This document shows, in pieces, positions 33,095-42,136 of a stretch of 64,000 nt of DNA (positions within the stretch are counted from its first letter, which is position 1; every line of letters begins with the position of its first letter). Origin of the DNA: Verrucomicrobiia bacterium. Lineage in GTDB: Bacteria; Verrucomicrobiota; Verrucomicrobiia; Limisphaerales; JADLHS01. Where the stretch lies: positions 62,001 through 126,000 of the forward strand of contig JAHCLO010000009.1 in the NCBI GenBank assembly GCA_026125285.1, read 5' to 3'. The notes under the pieces were generated by a model. That model saw only the letters and a program-made list of their open reading frames with translations, was not told the origin of the DNA and did no database searches. The position numbers and the translations under genes are program-made.

Positions 33095-33865
33095 ATGAGA
33101 CAACCAATTCTTGAAATCAAAAACCTCAGTGCGGGTGTTGAGGGCAAACAAATTCTCAAAGGCGTCAGCCTGACGCTCCACGCCGGCGAAGTCCATGCCG
33201 TCATGGGGCCCAACGGCAGCGGCAAGAGCACCCTGGCCGCCGTGCTCGCGGGTCGTGACGGTTACGACATCACCAGCGGCGAAGTGCTTTATCAGGGCAA
33301 AGACCTGCTCGCGCTGGACCCCGAGGAGCGCGCACGTGAGGGGGTGTTTCTCGCGTTTCAGTATCCGGTCGAGATTCCGGGGGTGAACAGCACCTATTTT
33401 CTCAAAGCTGCGCTCAATGAAATCCGCAAGGCCAGGGGCGAACCGGAGTTGGATGCCATGGAATTTCTCGCGCTGGTCAAGGAAAAGATGAAACTGCTCG
33501 AATTGAAGGACGACCTCCTCAAGCGTTCGGTCAACGAGGGTTTCTCCGGCGGCGAAAAAAAACGCGCCGAGATCTTCCAGATGGCTGTGCTGGAACCCAG
33601 GCTGGCCATTCTGGACGAAACGGACTCCGGCCTCGACATTGACGCGCTCAAGGTCGTCAGCGGCGGCGTGAACAAACTTAAACGCGCCGACAGCGCGCAA
33701 CTCGTCATCACCCATTATCAGCGCCTGCTCAACTACATCGTCCCCGATTTTGTTCACGTGCTGGTGGATGGCCGAATCGTGAAATCCGGGGGCAAAGACC
33801 TCGCGCTGGAACTGGAGGAGAAGGGCTACGACTGGATTCTCAAGGGCGAGCCGGCTGCGGGCTGA
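33095..33865 (+). CDS. sufC: Fe-S cluster assembly ATPase SufC
   Basis: 256 residues from the ATG at 33095 (a GTG at 33086 would add three codons). Walker A GPNGSGKSTLAAVLAG at about residue 35-50, ABC signature FSGGEKKRAEIFQMA near 150, Walker B LAILDETDSGLDIDAL, and the SufC-typical region FLAFQYPVEIPGV. It powers the SufBCD scaffold. No sufD, sufS or sufU follows; the next gene is gcvH. Confidence 0.97.
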   Translation: MRQPILEIKNLSAGVEGKQILKGVSLTLHAGEVHAVMGPNGSGKSTLAAVLAGRDGYDITSGEVLYQGKDLLALDPEERAREGVFLAFQYPVEIPGVNSTYFLKAALNEIRKARGEPELDAMEFLALVKEKMKLLELKDDLLKRSVNEGFSGGEKKRAEIFQMAVLEPRLAILDETDSGLDIDALKVVSGGVNKLKRADSAQLVITHYQRLLNYIVPDFVHVLVDGRIVKSGGKDLALELEEKGYDWILKGEPAAG

Positions 33866-34008
33866 GTGCGTTCGCGGGTTTACCCGCCGATCTCCCCACC
33901 CTGCAAAATCGCTCTGGATTGCTTGCGGCCGGAGCTTTATGGCCGGATAAACTTCATCGCGGCAAAAACCTGTTTGACCAAACGCCCGCGCCCTGACTCA
34001 ATTCCCGC

Positions 34009-34395
34009 ATGTCGAACGTTCCTTCCGATTTGAAATACGCAAAGTCGCACGAATGGGTCCGCGTGGATGGCGAGGCCGCCACCGTGGGTATCACCGATCA
34101 TGCCCAGCATGAACTTACGGACGTGGTCTTTGTGGAATTACCCCAAGTAGGGCGTAAAATCCGCGCCGGCGAAGCGTGTGCGGTGGTCGAGTCGGTGAAG
34201 ACCGCCAGCGATATCTACGCACCGATAGGCGGGGAGATCCTCGAAGTCAATCAGGCGGTGGTGGACAATCCATCGCTCGTCAACACCGAGCCATACGCTG
34301 GCGGCTGGTTCTTCAAACTTAAACTCACGGACGCCGCTGAACTGTCCGGCCTGCTGTCGCCGGAGCAGTATTCAGCCCAGATTAACGCGACGTAA
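34009..34395 (+). CDS. gcvH: Glycine cleavage system H protein (lipoyl carrier)
   Basis: 128 residues, normal. [20 protein letters not shown] at the N-terminus, [18 protein letters not shown], and the lipoylation site [17 protein letters not shown] with the target Lys near residue 64. It carries the aminomethyl group during glycine decarboxylation. It lies upstream of a glutaredoxin and lipA, the enzyme that completes its cofactor; the P, T and L components are not in the window. Confidence 0.96.
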   Translation: MSNVPSDLKYAKSHEWVRVDGEAATVGITDHAQHELTDVVFVELPQVGRKIRAGEACAVVESVKTASDIYAPIGGEILEVNQAVVDNPSLVNTEPYAGGWFFKLKLTDAAELSGLLSPEQYSAQINAT

Positions 34396-34457
34396 AGCCG
34401 CGCTACTATTTTGCCCCGGGAATTGAATTATTCCCCCGCCGCCCTGAAAGTGACGCT

Positions 34458-34730
34458 GTGAAATCGAAACGAGTTCGTCTGTTCATCAAGTCTTATTGTC
34501 CGTGGTGTCATAAAGCCGAACGCTGGCTCAAGGACCACGCCGTCCGTTATCAAGCGATTGACGTGATCTCGGATGAAGCGGCGTTTGCGGAGATGATCCG
34601 GCTGTCCGGCCAGGAGTTGGCCCCGGTGATCGAAGTGGACGGAAGAATCCTCGCCGACTTTGGCCCGGAACAACTGGCGGAATTCTGGTCGCGTTTGGAA
34701 AATGAAGATGCCCACCCTGCCGCCCGTTGA
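34458..34730 (+). CDS. Glutaredoxin-like protein
   Basis: 90 residues with a GTG start. RLFIKSYCPWCHKAERWLKD carries the CxxC active site (CPWC), and LAPVIEVDGRILADFGPEQL the cis-Pro/GSH-binding region. It reduces disulfides with glutathione or another thiol, or handles Fe-S clusters. It overlaps lipA by 29 bases, so the two should be co-expressed; it may maintain thiols or clusters needed by LipA. Confidence 0.9.
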   Translation: MKSKRVRLFIKSYCPWCHKAERWLKDHAVRYQAIDVISDEAAFAEMIRLSGQELAPVIEVDGRILADFGPEQLAEFWSRLENEDAHPAAR

Positions 34731-35604
34731 ACTCAAACCGCGTCCACGCCTGCCGGAATGGCTGCGCACCCGGCTGCCCACCTCGGATTCCTTCTCGCGC
34801 ACGCGCAGTCTGCTGGACGAACTCAAATTGCACACCGTCTGCGAAAGCGCGAAGTGCCCGAACCACTGGGAGTGTTGGAGCAAGGGCACGGCCACGTTCA
34901 TGATCGCGGGCGACCGTTGCACGCGCGCCTGCGGATTCTGCGCCATCAGCACGGCCAAACCGCTGCCCCTCGAGCCCGACGAGCCACGACGCGTGGCCGA
35001 AGCCAGCCGGCGCATGAGACTGAGGCACGTCGTCATTACTGCGGTGGCGCGTGACGACTTGGCGGATGGCGGCGCGGAACATTTCCACCAAACCATCCAT
35101 GCCATCCGCACGCTGAATCCGGGCATCGCCATTGAGGTGCTGACGCCGGATTTCAACGACCGCGACCCGGACCTTGAACTTGTGCTGGCGGCCAACCCGG
35201 ACATCTTCAATCACAACTTGGAAACCGTGCGCCGGCTCACCCCGCAAGTGCGTTCCCGCGCCACTTACGACCGTTCGCTCAACGTCCTGCGCAAGGTCAA
35301 GGCCCGACGGGGCGAAGCCATTCACACCAAGTCGGGTTTGATGCTCGGTCTCGGCGAGACGGAAGATGAAGTCTTGACCGCCATGGCGGACCTGCGGGCA
35401 GCGGGCTGCGATATTCTCACCCTGGGCCAGTACCTTCAGCCCACGCTGCAGCACCTGCCGGTGCTGGAGTTCGTGCCTCCGGCAAAATTCGACGAACTGG
35501 GCGATAGGGCACGCCAACTGGGGTTTGCGCACGTGGCCAGCGGTCCCATGGTGCGCAGTTCCTACCACGCCGATGATTTCAATCCGGCGTCAAGGCGGAG
35601 GTAG
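34702..35604 (+). CDS. lipA: Lipoyl synthase
   Basis: 300 residues from 34702 (a second ATG at 34708 is equally plausible). The auxiliary 4Fe-4S Cys triplet is in VCESAKCPNHWECWSKGTAT, the radical-SAM CxxxCxxC in DRCTRACGFCAI, and the C-terminal signature is VASGPMVRSSYHADDF with the conserved RSSY. It inserts two sulfur atoms into octanoyl groups to make lipoyl cofactor on GcvH and E2 proteins. The gene overlaps the glutaredoxin and, at its 3' end, the convergent acetyltransferase by 15 bases. Confidence 0.97.
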   Translation: MKMPTLPPVELKPRPRLPEWLRTRLPTSDSFSRTRSLLDELKLHTVCESAKCPNHWECWSKGTATFMIAGDRCTRACGFCAISTAKPLPLEPDEPRRVAEASRRMRLRHVVITAVARDDLADGGAEHFHQTIHAIRTLNPGIAIEVLTPDFNDRDPDLELVLAANPDIFNHNLETVRRLTPQVRSRATYDRSLNVLRKVKARRGEAIHTKSGLMLGLGETEDEVLTAMADLRAAGCDILTLGQYLQPTLQHLPVLEFVPPAKFDELGDRARQLGFAHVASGPMVRSSYHADDFNPASRRR

Positions 35605-36216
35605 GACCACCCCACGCCGGGTGAAGAAGACATAGGCCGCTGCCGCAAAAATGGCCATCGCCACCAGGAATACCAGCCATGTAACGACCTTCTTGACAGT
35701 TCGGGCCTGATCCAGGGTGCGGGCGCTACGTTGTTTCTCCGATTCCATGAACATGGCAAATTCCTTCTCCAGCGAGGTGATTGCTTCCTCGTCCTTGAGC
35801 TGGAGCGTGAGCCATTCGGCGGAAGCGCGATCCCACTCCGCGGGAAAACGCTCCATCACCGAGGCGGCGGGGCGTTGAAACCCGTTGTGGGTCCAAAACG
35901 GCGCACTCTCCTGCGTCCACATCCGGACGACGCCGTGATTGGTGGCGAGTCCTTGAAGGCGACTGAACAGGAGGGGACGGAGTGGCTCCGCCAGGGAAAA
36001 ATCGTTGAACGACTCGCTGTGAATCCGCCCCTGCCGGCCAGTGATTTGGAAACCGAGCGCGCCGACAATCTTCCCTTCGCTGTCCTCGGCAACTTGAAAC
36101 TCTGTCAGGCGCTTTTCGAGGGTCGCCACCGGAAACCGCATGGCTTCCCAGAGCGCCCGCAATGGGCCAATGTCATCCAAAGTGGCCCGGCGAACTCGAT
36201 AACCCGAGGGGTTCAT
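35590..36216 (-). CDS. GNAT-type acetyltransferase with a C-terminal membrane anchor
   Basis: 208 residues. The first 120 residues have a GNAT-like pattern (YRVRRATLDDIGPLRALWEA; VAEDSEGKIVGALGFQITGR; FWTHNGFQRPAASVMERFPA), then a charged helical linker and a membrane helix at about 178-198 (VVTWLVFLVAMAIFAAAAYV) with a short tail FFTRRG. Tail-anchored GNAT proteins of this build are seen in Verrucomicrobia; the substrate is unknown. Its upstream region has an 18-base perfect palindrome. 3' overlap with lipA. Confidence 0.75.
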   Translation of the reverse strand: MNPSGYRVRRATLDDIGPLRALWEAMRFPVATLEKRLTEFQVAEDSEGKIVGALGFQITGRQGRIHSESFNDFSLAEPLRPLLFSRLQGLATNHGVVRMWTQESAPFWTHNGFQRPAASVMERFPAEWDRASAEWLTLQLKDEEAITSLEKEFAMFMESEKQRSARTLDQARTVKKVVTWLVFLVAMAIFAAAAYVFFTRRGVVLPPP

Positions 36217-36244
36217 CGCCGCGCATACTAAGTTTCAGGGTGCG

Positions 36245-36262
36245 AAATTCAAATTTGAATTT
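36245..36262. promoter_or_regulatory. Perfect 18-base palindrome upstream of the acetyltransferase gene
   Basis: AAATTCAAATTTGAATTT reads the same on both strands and lies 29-46 bases before the ATG at 36216. It could bind a dimeric regulator. No T-run or stem-loop context for a terminator. Confidence 0.4.
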
Positions 36263-36422
36263 GCGGGACACTACTCCAAGGCCCGGACGATTCCGTGCGC
36301 CGACGGCGAGTAAGCATCAAGTGCCTGACCCGATAGAACCGCCCGTTACCGGCCACAAAACCGGCATGCGACGAACCGATCCGGGCGCGGACCGCTGGTC
36401 TGCCCCAAGCCGCGGAGGCTTC

Positions 36423-37214
36423 CTACTTCTCTTCGCCACCCTTGGCTTCGGGGGCTTGTTTGGCGGCTTTCAGAATGTCCTCGGCGGGCACGATGATGGA
36501 AGTCACGTTGTCGCGAACCGAGCCGGAACCCTGGCCGCTGACCGCGCGCATCACAAACACACCGAGTACCTTCCCTTCCAGGGTGAACGCCGGCGACCCT
36601 TGCCGCGTGGCGGTCATCGTGCTGTCCGGGATGTAGAACAGGCGCGGCTTTTGCACGACGGCGCTGATGCGTTCCACGGACGCCGCGTGGGTGCGGCCCG
36701 CGGCACGGCCCATCCGGTTGATGGTGATCACCTGGTCCAATACTTGGGCGGATGCCGACTGCGCCAGATCAATCGCGGGCATGGGCGTGGCAGGTTTGGA
36801 CTTGGGGCGGACAAAAGCCAGGTCAAGGTCTTTGTCCCGTAGCACCACTTCCGCGGGCACTTCGGTGCCGTCCCGCAGGAGGATTTTTACGTCGCTCAAT
36901 TCGATCTCCATGCTGTAACCGGGCACGTCGTACAAGCTGCTCGGGTCCAGGGAGGACAACGCCAGTACGGTCAGCCCAGACGGGTCCACGACCGAGCCGG
37001 TGACTTCCGCGCGGGTTTCGTTGGGGCCGGAACTCCGGCCGGAAGCGGAAACCGTGATCTTGAGCACGATTTGCACGGTGACCACGGTGGCCAGGTTCTT
37101 TTCAAACACCGCCCGGCCTTTCTGCGTGAATTCATCGGCGCGGCCAGGGTGGACGGGCGCCGCGAGCAACGCGGCGAGGGTGAGCAGGGCGGGGAGGCGG
37201 TTGCAGTTCATCAT
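36423..37214 (-). CDS. Secreted trypsin-like protein, probably catalytically inactive
   Basis: 263 residues with a signal peptide (MMNCNRLPALLTLAALLAAP, cleavage near RAD). The fold of S1C proteases is recognisable: TGSVVDPSGLTVLALSSLD (where active members have a His of the NHHV type), RDKDLDLAFVRPK (Asp), and TRQGSPAFTLEGKVLG (Ser region, not GNSGGP). The His is absent and the Ser loop altered, so it is likely a pseudo-protease. The stop of the active protease gene is 18 bases upstream, suggesting it works as partner or regulator of that enzyme. Confidence 0.78.
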   Translation of the reverse strand: MMNCNRLPALLTLAALLAAPVHPGRADEFTQKGRAVFEKNLATVVTVQIVLKITVSASGRSSGPNETRAEVTGSVVDPSGLTVLALSSLDPSSLYDVPGYSMEIELSDVKILLRDGTEVPAEVVLRDKDLDLAFVRPKSKPATPMPAIDLAQSASAQVLDQVITINRMGRAAGRTHAASVERISAVVQKPRLFYIPDSTMTATRQGSPAFTLEGKVLGVFVMRAVSGQGSGSVRDNVTSIIVPAEDILKAAKQAPEAKGGEEK

Positions 37215-37232
37215 AATGTTCGCGTTGAGGGG

Positions 37233-39275
37233 TCAGTTTTTCCAATCCGGTTCCAGTTCCAGAAACGTTGTGCGGGCGCCCCGCAGCACTTTCATTGTCA
37301 CAACCGTCTTTCGGGCGCTCACGATGTGCTCCATGGTTTTGCGGAGCGTTTCCACATTCTCGATGGCCAGGCCATCCACGCGCAGGATCAGGTCGCCGCT
37401 CTGGAGCGAGCCAAGTTCCGCCCAACTCCCGGACCTCACGTCTTCCACCAGCGCGCCGGTTTGATCCGGGTCCCACTGTTCCTCTGCCGCGTCAAAGAAC
37501 GAAACATCGCGCGCGGTGAACTCAAAATCGTCATTCCGGTACTTCTTCATCTCGCGTTTCAAACGCGGCGAGCGGGCGAGTTCCACGTTGATCTTCTTTT
37601 CGGCCTGGTCGCGCAGCACGGTCAATTCGACGGTCTTGCCGATGTCGTATTGGCGAACCAGGGTGGCCAGTTCATCTTCATGCTCCGCGGCGGTGGCGGT
37701 CAGACGCTCGCCATCGAGCGACACGATGAAGTCGCCGGCCTGAAGTCCCGCCGTCTCCGCGGTGGTGCCGGGATACACGCGCGTGATGTAGAAACCGCGC
37801 AAGCCGGGCTGGCCCAGTTGGGTGGCGATCTCGCGGCCGATGACGTGCGTCTCCACGGGCAGCCAGGCCTTAGTGACTTCCAGGCCGGGATCGCGCAATT
37901 CCTGAATTCCGATCCGCACCACGGCGAGATAACGCGCTGCTTTGCGTTCGAAGGTTACCACCACGGGCACACGATCGGTCCTGCCTTCAGTCAACTTCCG
38001 GGTCAGTTCCTCCAGCTCCCGCACGCTCCTCACGGGCGTGTCGTTTACTTCCACGATCACGTCGCAGTCCCGCAGTTCCGGTTTGGCTTCGCCGGCCGGA
38101 CCGCCGGCGCGCACGGAAGTGACCACCGCGCCGTCCAGGCTGGCGCGCTTCATTTCCTTGGCCATGAACACCGAAAGATCGCGCGCGGTCAGACCCCATT
38201 GCTTGAGTTCCTGTTGCTTGGGGTACACTTCGCCGCGTTCGTCGGGCACCACCTGCACGTTGAGCAACTCGCCACCGCGCTTGATGACGGCGGGAACGGG
38301 TTGTCCGATGGGCAGACTGGTGGTCAACCGCATGAGTTCCGGCATCTGTTCGTCGTAACGCACGTCAACCTTCGTATCCGCCAGTTGCAGGAGCAAATCT
38401 CCGGCCTGGAAGCCGGCGCGATCCGCCGGCGAATCCGGATAGACACCGCTGATCAACACGCCGTGCTCCTCCGCCGCGCTCTTGAACAAGGGTTGAAGAT
38501 CCACCCCCACCCAGCTACGCCGGACCTTGCCGCTGGCAATGAGTTCATCGGCGACGGCCTTGGCCAGGTTGCCGGGAATCGCGCCGCCCAGGCCGTAACT
38601 GATTTCATTGATGCCGATGATGTCGCCCGCGAGATTGACCAGCGGTCCGCCGGAATTGCCGCCGTAAATGGCCGCGTCGTGTCCGATCCACTTCACCAGC
38701 GCACCGACGTCTTCTCCGTCCAGCCGGAAGCGGCTGCGCGAACCTTGAAAGCGCGGCATCATCATTTCCGTGTTGCTAATGATGCCCAGCGTGACCGATT
38801 GCGAAAGCGCCATCGGACTGCCCATGGCCAGCACGGGATCGCCCACGCGCATCTTGGCGGAATCGCCAAAACCGACGGTGGCAAACCTGCGGGGTAGTTT
38901 CGGTTTCAACTTCAAGACGGAGATGTCCGTGAGCGGATCCGTGCCCACGAGGTCCGCTTCGATTTCCTCGCGGTTCCACAGCGTGCAAAACATCCGCGTG
39001 CCATGGCCGGCCACGTGATGATTGGTTACGAGATAACCGTCCTCGGTAATGATGGCGCCGCTGCCGACCGACTGGACTTTGATTTCACGGCCATCGCTGT
39101 AGTCCGTGGAAACCACGCGAATCCGCACCAACGCCGGGCGGACTTTCTCGATGGCGGCATCCACGGCGGGGCGCAGGTGGCCGGGAATCTCCCGTCGCGG
39201 CAGGGCACAGCCCGAGAGTTGAAATCCCAGCAACGCCAGCAAAACAACCGTCAACCATGGATCACGTTGGAACAT
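37233..39275 (-). CDS. HtrA/Do-like lipoprotein serine protease with four PDZ domains
   Basis: 680 residues. The lipobox is LSGC with Cys23, so it should be a lipoprotein. Protease domain about 40-230: YLVTNHHVAGHG (His), TDISVLKLKP (Asp117), YGGNSGGPLVNLAGDIIGIN (Ser). Four PDZ-type repeats follow, at about 245-345, 360-450, 465-560 and 590-675, with phrases such as GVLISGVYPDSPADRAGFQA and GFYITRVYPGTTAETAGLQA. Typical Do proteases have two PDZ domains. It should degrade or refold envelope proteins. Co-transcribed with the inactive homologue downstream. Confidence 0.9.
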   Translation of the reverse strand: MFQRDPWLTVVLLALLGFQLSGCALPRREIPGHLRPAVDAAIEKVRPALVRIRVVSTDYSDGREIKVQSVGSGAIITEDGYLVTNHHVAGHGTRMFCTLWNREEIEADLVGTDPLTDISVLKLKPKLPRRFATVGFGDSAKMRVGDPVLAMGSPMALSQSVTLGIISNTEMMMPRFQGSRSRFRLDGEDVGALVKWIGHDAAIYGGNSGGPLVNLAGDIIGINEISYGLGGAIPGNLAKAVADELIASGKVRRSWVGVDLQPLFKSAAEEHGVLISGVYPDSPADRAGFQAGDLLLQLADTKVDVRYDEQMPELMRLTTSLPIGQPVPAVIKRGGELLNVQVVPDERGEVYPKQQELKQWGLTARDLSVFMAKEMKRASLDGAVVTSVRAGGPAGEAKPELRDCDVIVEVNDTPVRSVRELEELTRKLTEGRTDRVPVVVTFERKAARYLAVVRIGIQELRDPGLEVTKAWLPVETHVIGREIATQLGQPGLRGFYITRVYPGTTAETAGLQAGDFIVSLDGERLTATAAEHEDELATLVRQYDIGKTVELTVLRDQAEKKINVELARSPRLKREMKKYRNDDFEFTARDVSFFDAAEEQWDPDQTGALVEDVRSGSWAELGSLQSGDLILRVDGLAIENVETLRKTMEHIVSARKTVVTMKVLRGARTTFLELEPDWKN

Positions 39276-39341
39276 GCGGGCGCATCTTTGCCCGTGAGAG
39301 TCAGGCGTGCAAGTGCCGAATTGGCCTGCGCGTGCGCCGAT

Positions 39342-41783
39342 TTAGCGGTCAGCCTGCGCTTTCGCGTCCGCGAGCCATTGCCGGTGCAGAATGAACTCCG
39401 CCAGGCGGTCGTAATAGCGGCGCACCTCCGGCTTGTCCGAACCGGCGAGTTGATGCACCGCGCCGCCGCCTTCATAATAGGCTATCGTCGCCGTCTCCTT
39501 CACCCCGTTGCGCGCGAAGGCATCCAAATACGCATCGAAGCGCGGGGCGAACACAGCGGGTTGGGTGATCATGCGCGCATCAAATTCCATTTCCATGCCC
39601 GTGCCGTGGCGGCGCGCGAAGTCGCACGCTTCCTGCAACCGGGCATCCGCCACTTCCGGATGGAAGAAATGATTGGGTTGCTGCCAAACCACGTCGAAGC
39701 CGCACGCCCGCCAGTCACCAATAGGCCGGCCCGGCTGCCAATACGGAATCCAGTAGAACCGCTGGCCGCGCTCACGGACATTTTGCGCGACTTGCGCGAC
39801 AAATTCCATATTGCGCAACGCGGTTTCGTCCACCCAGTAGAAACCGGCCAGATCGAATTGCTGCGGCGACAATTCCTTCCATTTGGCCAGTGCGGCGTCG
39901 AGATACCATTCACACGCGGCGAGCCGGTCGGCGGCTTGGTTGAAATCAAGTGCGCGGCCCTTCAACTCGCCCCAGTTGGTCTGACCGGGAATCGGCACCG
40001 GCAGCGTGAGGAGCACTTGTCGTCGGCGCTGTGGCGGGCCGATGCGTGCCGCGGTTTCGCGGCAAACCTTTTCGAGCAAGGGAATGCCTTCCGCTTCGGA
40101 AAAATGTCTTTCCAACAGCCAGCTCCAGTGCGGCTTCTGCGCCGGCGTCATGCGGGGGTCGGGCTGATACGTCATGCGCTTGCCATCCTGAAATTCAATG
40201 AGGAGAAAACTGTCGAACAACCATTGCTCCTTCCCGCCGTGCGGATCGCGATAACTCACATAGGGCGCCAGCCGTTCCGCCTTCCACTGGGGCCGGTGCG
40301 TGCCGCCCTGGTAAATCAGCGCCAGGTCCGTCAACGTGCAGGTGTCTTTGTTCCACAGCGGAAGATAACGGCCCTCCGGCATCGTCAGGTTGCCGTTCGT
40401 GGCAAGGACTTTTCCGAGCAGAAAGAATTTCCGATCCGGATACCACAAAACGGTTTTGCCGTTCCGCACCGTGACACTGGCATACATGGCCAGATCCAGA
40501 CGTCCGCGTTGGCCCGGCGGCCCCAGCGCCACGCCGTCGTGATCCATGAAAAACCTCGGTTCATCAAACCACACCGGCTGGTCGGCGCCCGCTTCGTAAT
40601 GTCCGGCGACGAGATATACCGGCCGACGATGCAGGCCGGTGTCCGCCGGCTTGTAGCCCTGATAATTGCCGTCGTGATTATGAATGAACAACGCATAGCG
40701 CCCGCTGCCGGCGGTGTTGCCGCCGAGATCGTATATCGGGCACGGCGAGAGCGGATGTCTCAACGCTACGCCGCCGTCCTTCCGCAAAAGAGGCTTGGCC
40801 CCAGTCCACGTCTCGCCGCCGTCACGACTTTGCGTCCAGTACGGACTTCCCGCGGCCGTGCGCATGACACAAAACAACCGTCCGTCCGGCAGTTTCACAA
40901 TCGAAGGTTCCTGACACGCGCTGATGTCAGTATGCCCGGGGAACGGCACACTCAGCGCATTCGTGCCGGCAGCAATCCAGGTGATTTTGAAATCCGCGAC
41001 TTCGGGGTTTTCATCCACGTTGTCAAAGCGCATGAACTCGACGCGCGCATCGAGTGAAATCCAGGACGGTGTGGGATTCTTCTTAACCGCGGTGCTGGTC
41101 CAACGCGTGAATCCGGCCAGATAACGATTGTCCTTGGCGAGCCGAAGCGGCTTTTGCCAGACGATCCAGTTGCCCGGAAACGACGGGTCGGGATTGTCGC
41201 GCGGGCTGCGTGGCATCGCCACGGTTTGCGGCGCGGACCAGGTTTTCCCGTGGTCATCGCTGTAAACTCCATCCATGCGACCGGTGGTGTGGGGGAAGGT
41301 GTCAAACTTGCCGATGTGCTGGCTGTAGAGCACATAAATGCGGCCTGACTGGCTCACGAGCGGCAATTGCCAGCTTGCCATCTGACCCTGACCCGGTTTG
41401 GCTGGCCCGGCGATGAGGCGCGGCTTGGACCACGTGTGGCCTTCATCCGTGCTTTGCGCAAAGACGATGTGCTGATCCGGCTGGCCTTCCGACGTGCTCT
41501 GCGTCCACACCGCCATGACCGAACCGTCCGGGCCATCGAACACGTGGAAATGTTCGTTGCCGGTGTCGCTTACCCCGGCATCCGTCACCTGCGGCACGAA
41601 CACCACGTAATCGGGTCGTGTGGCGTGGAGTGTTTTTGGGATTTGTTCCTTGAGCTTCTCGAGTGGCGCGACCATGAGCGGCGAAGGTCGCGTGGCGTTC
41701 GGTTGCGCCGGAATCGTCATCGGTAGCATCCAACCCAACAATACGAGGGAGAAGAATTTTGCAGAACTGCTGGTGCTCAACAT
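39342..41783 (-). CDS. Secreted sialidase-like (BNR) protein with a DUF4855 domain
   Basis: 813 residues from the ATG at 41783, which opens a signal peptide (MLSTSSSAKFFSLVLLGWML, cleavage near PAQ). Residues about 50-480 are a six-bladed propeller of the sialidase type with Asp-box phrases (SDDHGKTWSAPQ; SRDGGETWTGAK; STDEGHTWSKPR). The C-terminal 270 residues match DUF4855 (HWSWLLERHFSEAEGIPLLE; LAGFYWVDETALRNMEFVAQ; FDVVWQQPNHFFHPEVADAR; TATIAYYEGGG). Probably acts on surface or host-derived glycans. Single gene, followed by a repeat-rich intergenic region. Confidence 0.87.
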   Translation of the reverse strand: MLSTSSSAKFFSLVLLGWMLPMTIPAQPNATRPSPLMVAPLEKLKEQIPKTLHATRPDYVVFVPQVTDAGVSDTGNEHFHVFDGPDGSVMAVWTQSTSEGQPDQHIVFAQSTDEGHTWSKPRLIAGPAKPGQGQMASWQLPLVSQSGRIYVLYSQHIGKFDTFPHTTGRMDGVYSDDHGKTWSAPQTVAMPRSPRDNPDPSFPGNWIVWQKPLRLAKDNRYLAGFTRWTSTAVKKNPTPSWISLDARVEFMRFDNVDENPEVADFKITWIAAGTNALSVPFPGHTDISACQEPSIVKLPDGRLFCVMRTAAGSPYWTQSRDGGETWTGAKPLLRKDGGVALRHPLSPCPIYDLGGNTAGSGRYALFIHNHDGNYQGYKPADTGLHRRPVYLVAGHYEAGADQPVWFDEPRFFMDHDGVALGPPGQRGRLDLAMYASVTVRNGKTVLWYPDRKFFLLGKVLATNGNLTMPEGRYLPLWNKDTCTLTDLALIYQGGTHRPQWKAERLAPYVSYRDPHGGKEQWLFDSFLLIEFQDGKRMTYQPDPRMTPAQKPHWSWLLERHFSEAEGIPLLEKVCRETAARIGPPQRRRQVLLTLPVPIPGQTNWGELKGRALDFNQAADRLAACEWYLDAALAKWKELSPQQFDLAGFYWVDETALRNMEFVAQVAQNVRERGQRFYWIPYWQPGRPIGDWRACGFDVVWQQPNHFFHPEVADARLQEACDFARRHGTGMEMEFDARMITQPAVFAPRFDAYLDAFARNGVKETATIAYYEGGGAVHQLAGSDKPEVRRYYDRLAEFILHRQWLADAKAQADR

Positions 41784-41981
41784 GGCGTTTGCAGTCTTGC
41801 GGATGAGTCGGCCTGCGTCGAGCCGGCAATTGTTTGGTGAACGCGAGTTATGGGTGATCGTAGTCAAGAAGGTAGCTGATGCAGAACATCTGACTTCAGA
41901 GGTGTTGGCAAAATCACCAAGAATGGAGGGACTGACCATAGGACATGCCTGCAAAACCGGTTTTAGCTGCGGAGCAGCGGC
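41784..41981. other. Upstream region of the sialidase-like gene
   Basis: Non-coding as far as I can see; it contains the probable promoter of the minus-strand sialidase-like gene. Together with the adjacent palindromic element it forms a gene-free stretch up to 42307. No RNA gene seen. Confidence 0.4.
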
Positions 41982-42136
41982 AGAGAGTAGCCCACGGCGT
42001 CAGCCGTGGGCCCCCGGGAGAGACGACCTAGCCCCGTAGGGGCGATACCTTCCTCAAACCTCCAATTTTCTGTCGCCCTTCGGGGCTTGGGAATGAACGA
42101 TACCCCACCCACGGCTGACGCCGTGGGCTACTCTCT
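41982..42136. repeat. Compound palindromic element with perfect 29-base terminal inverted repeats
   Basis: The arms at 41982-42010 and 42108-42136 are exact reverse complements over 29 bases, and each arm contains its own palindrome (CCCACGGC, GTCA, GCCGTGGG). Inside are further paired tracts around AGCCCCGTAGGGGCGA (about 42030-42045) and TCGCCCTTCGGGGCTT (about 42074-42089). Elements of this kind occur scattered between genes in Verrucomicrobia and related groups and are probably moved by REP-associated transposases. Confidence 0.88.

Noticed and set aside
37071..38897. 608-codon open frame on the plus strand
   Set aside because: It is antisense to the four-PDZ protease. His/Gly/Arg-rich composition and no domain; it results from codon bias of the real gene.
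39003..41057. 684-codon open frame on the plus strand
   Set aside because: Antisense to the sialidase/DUF4855 gene and the protease start; it crosses two real genes and has no recognisable motif.
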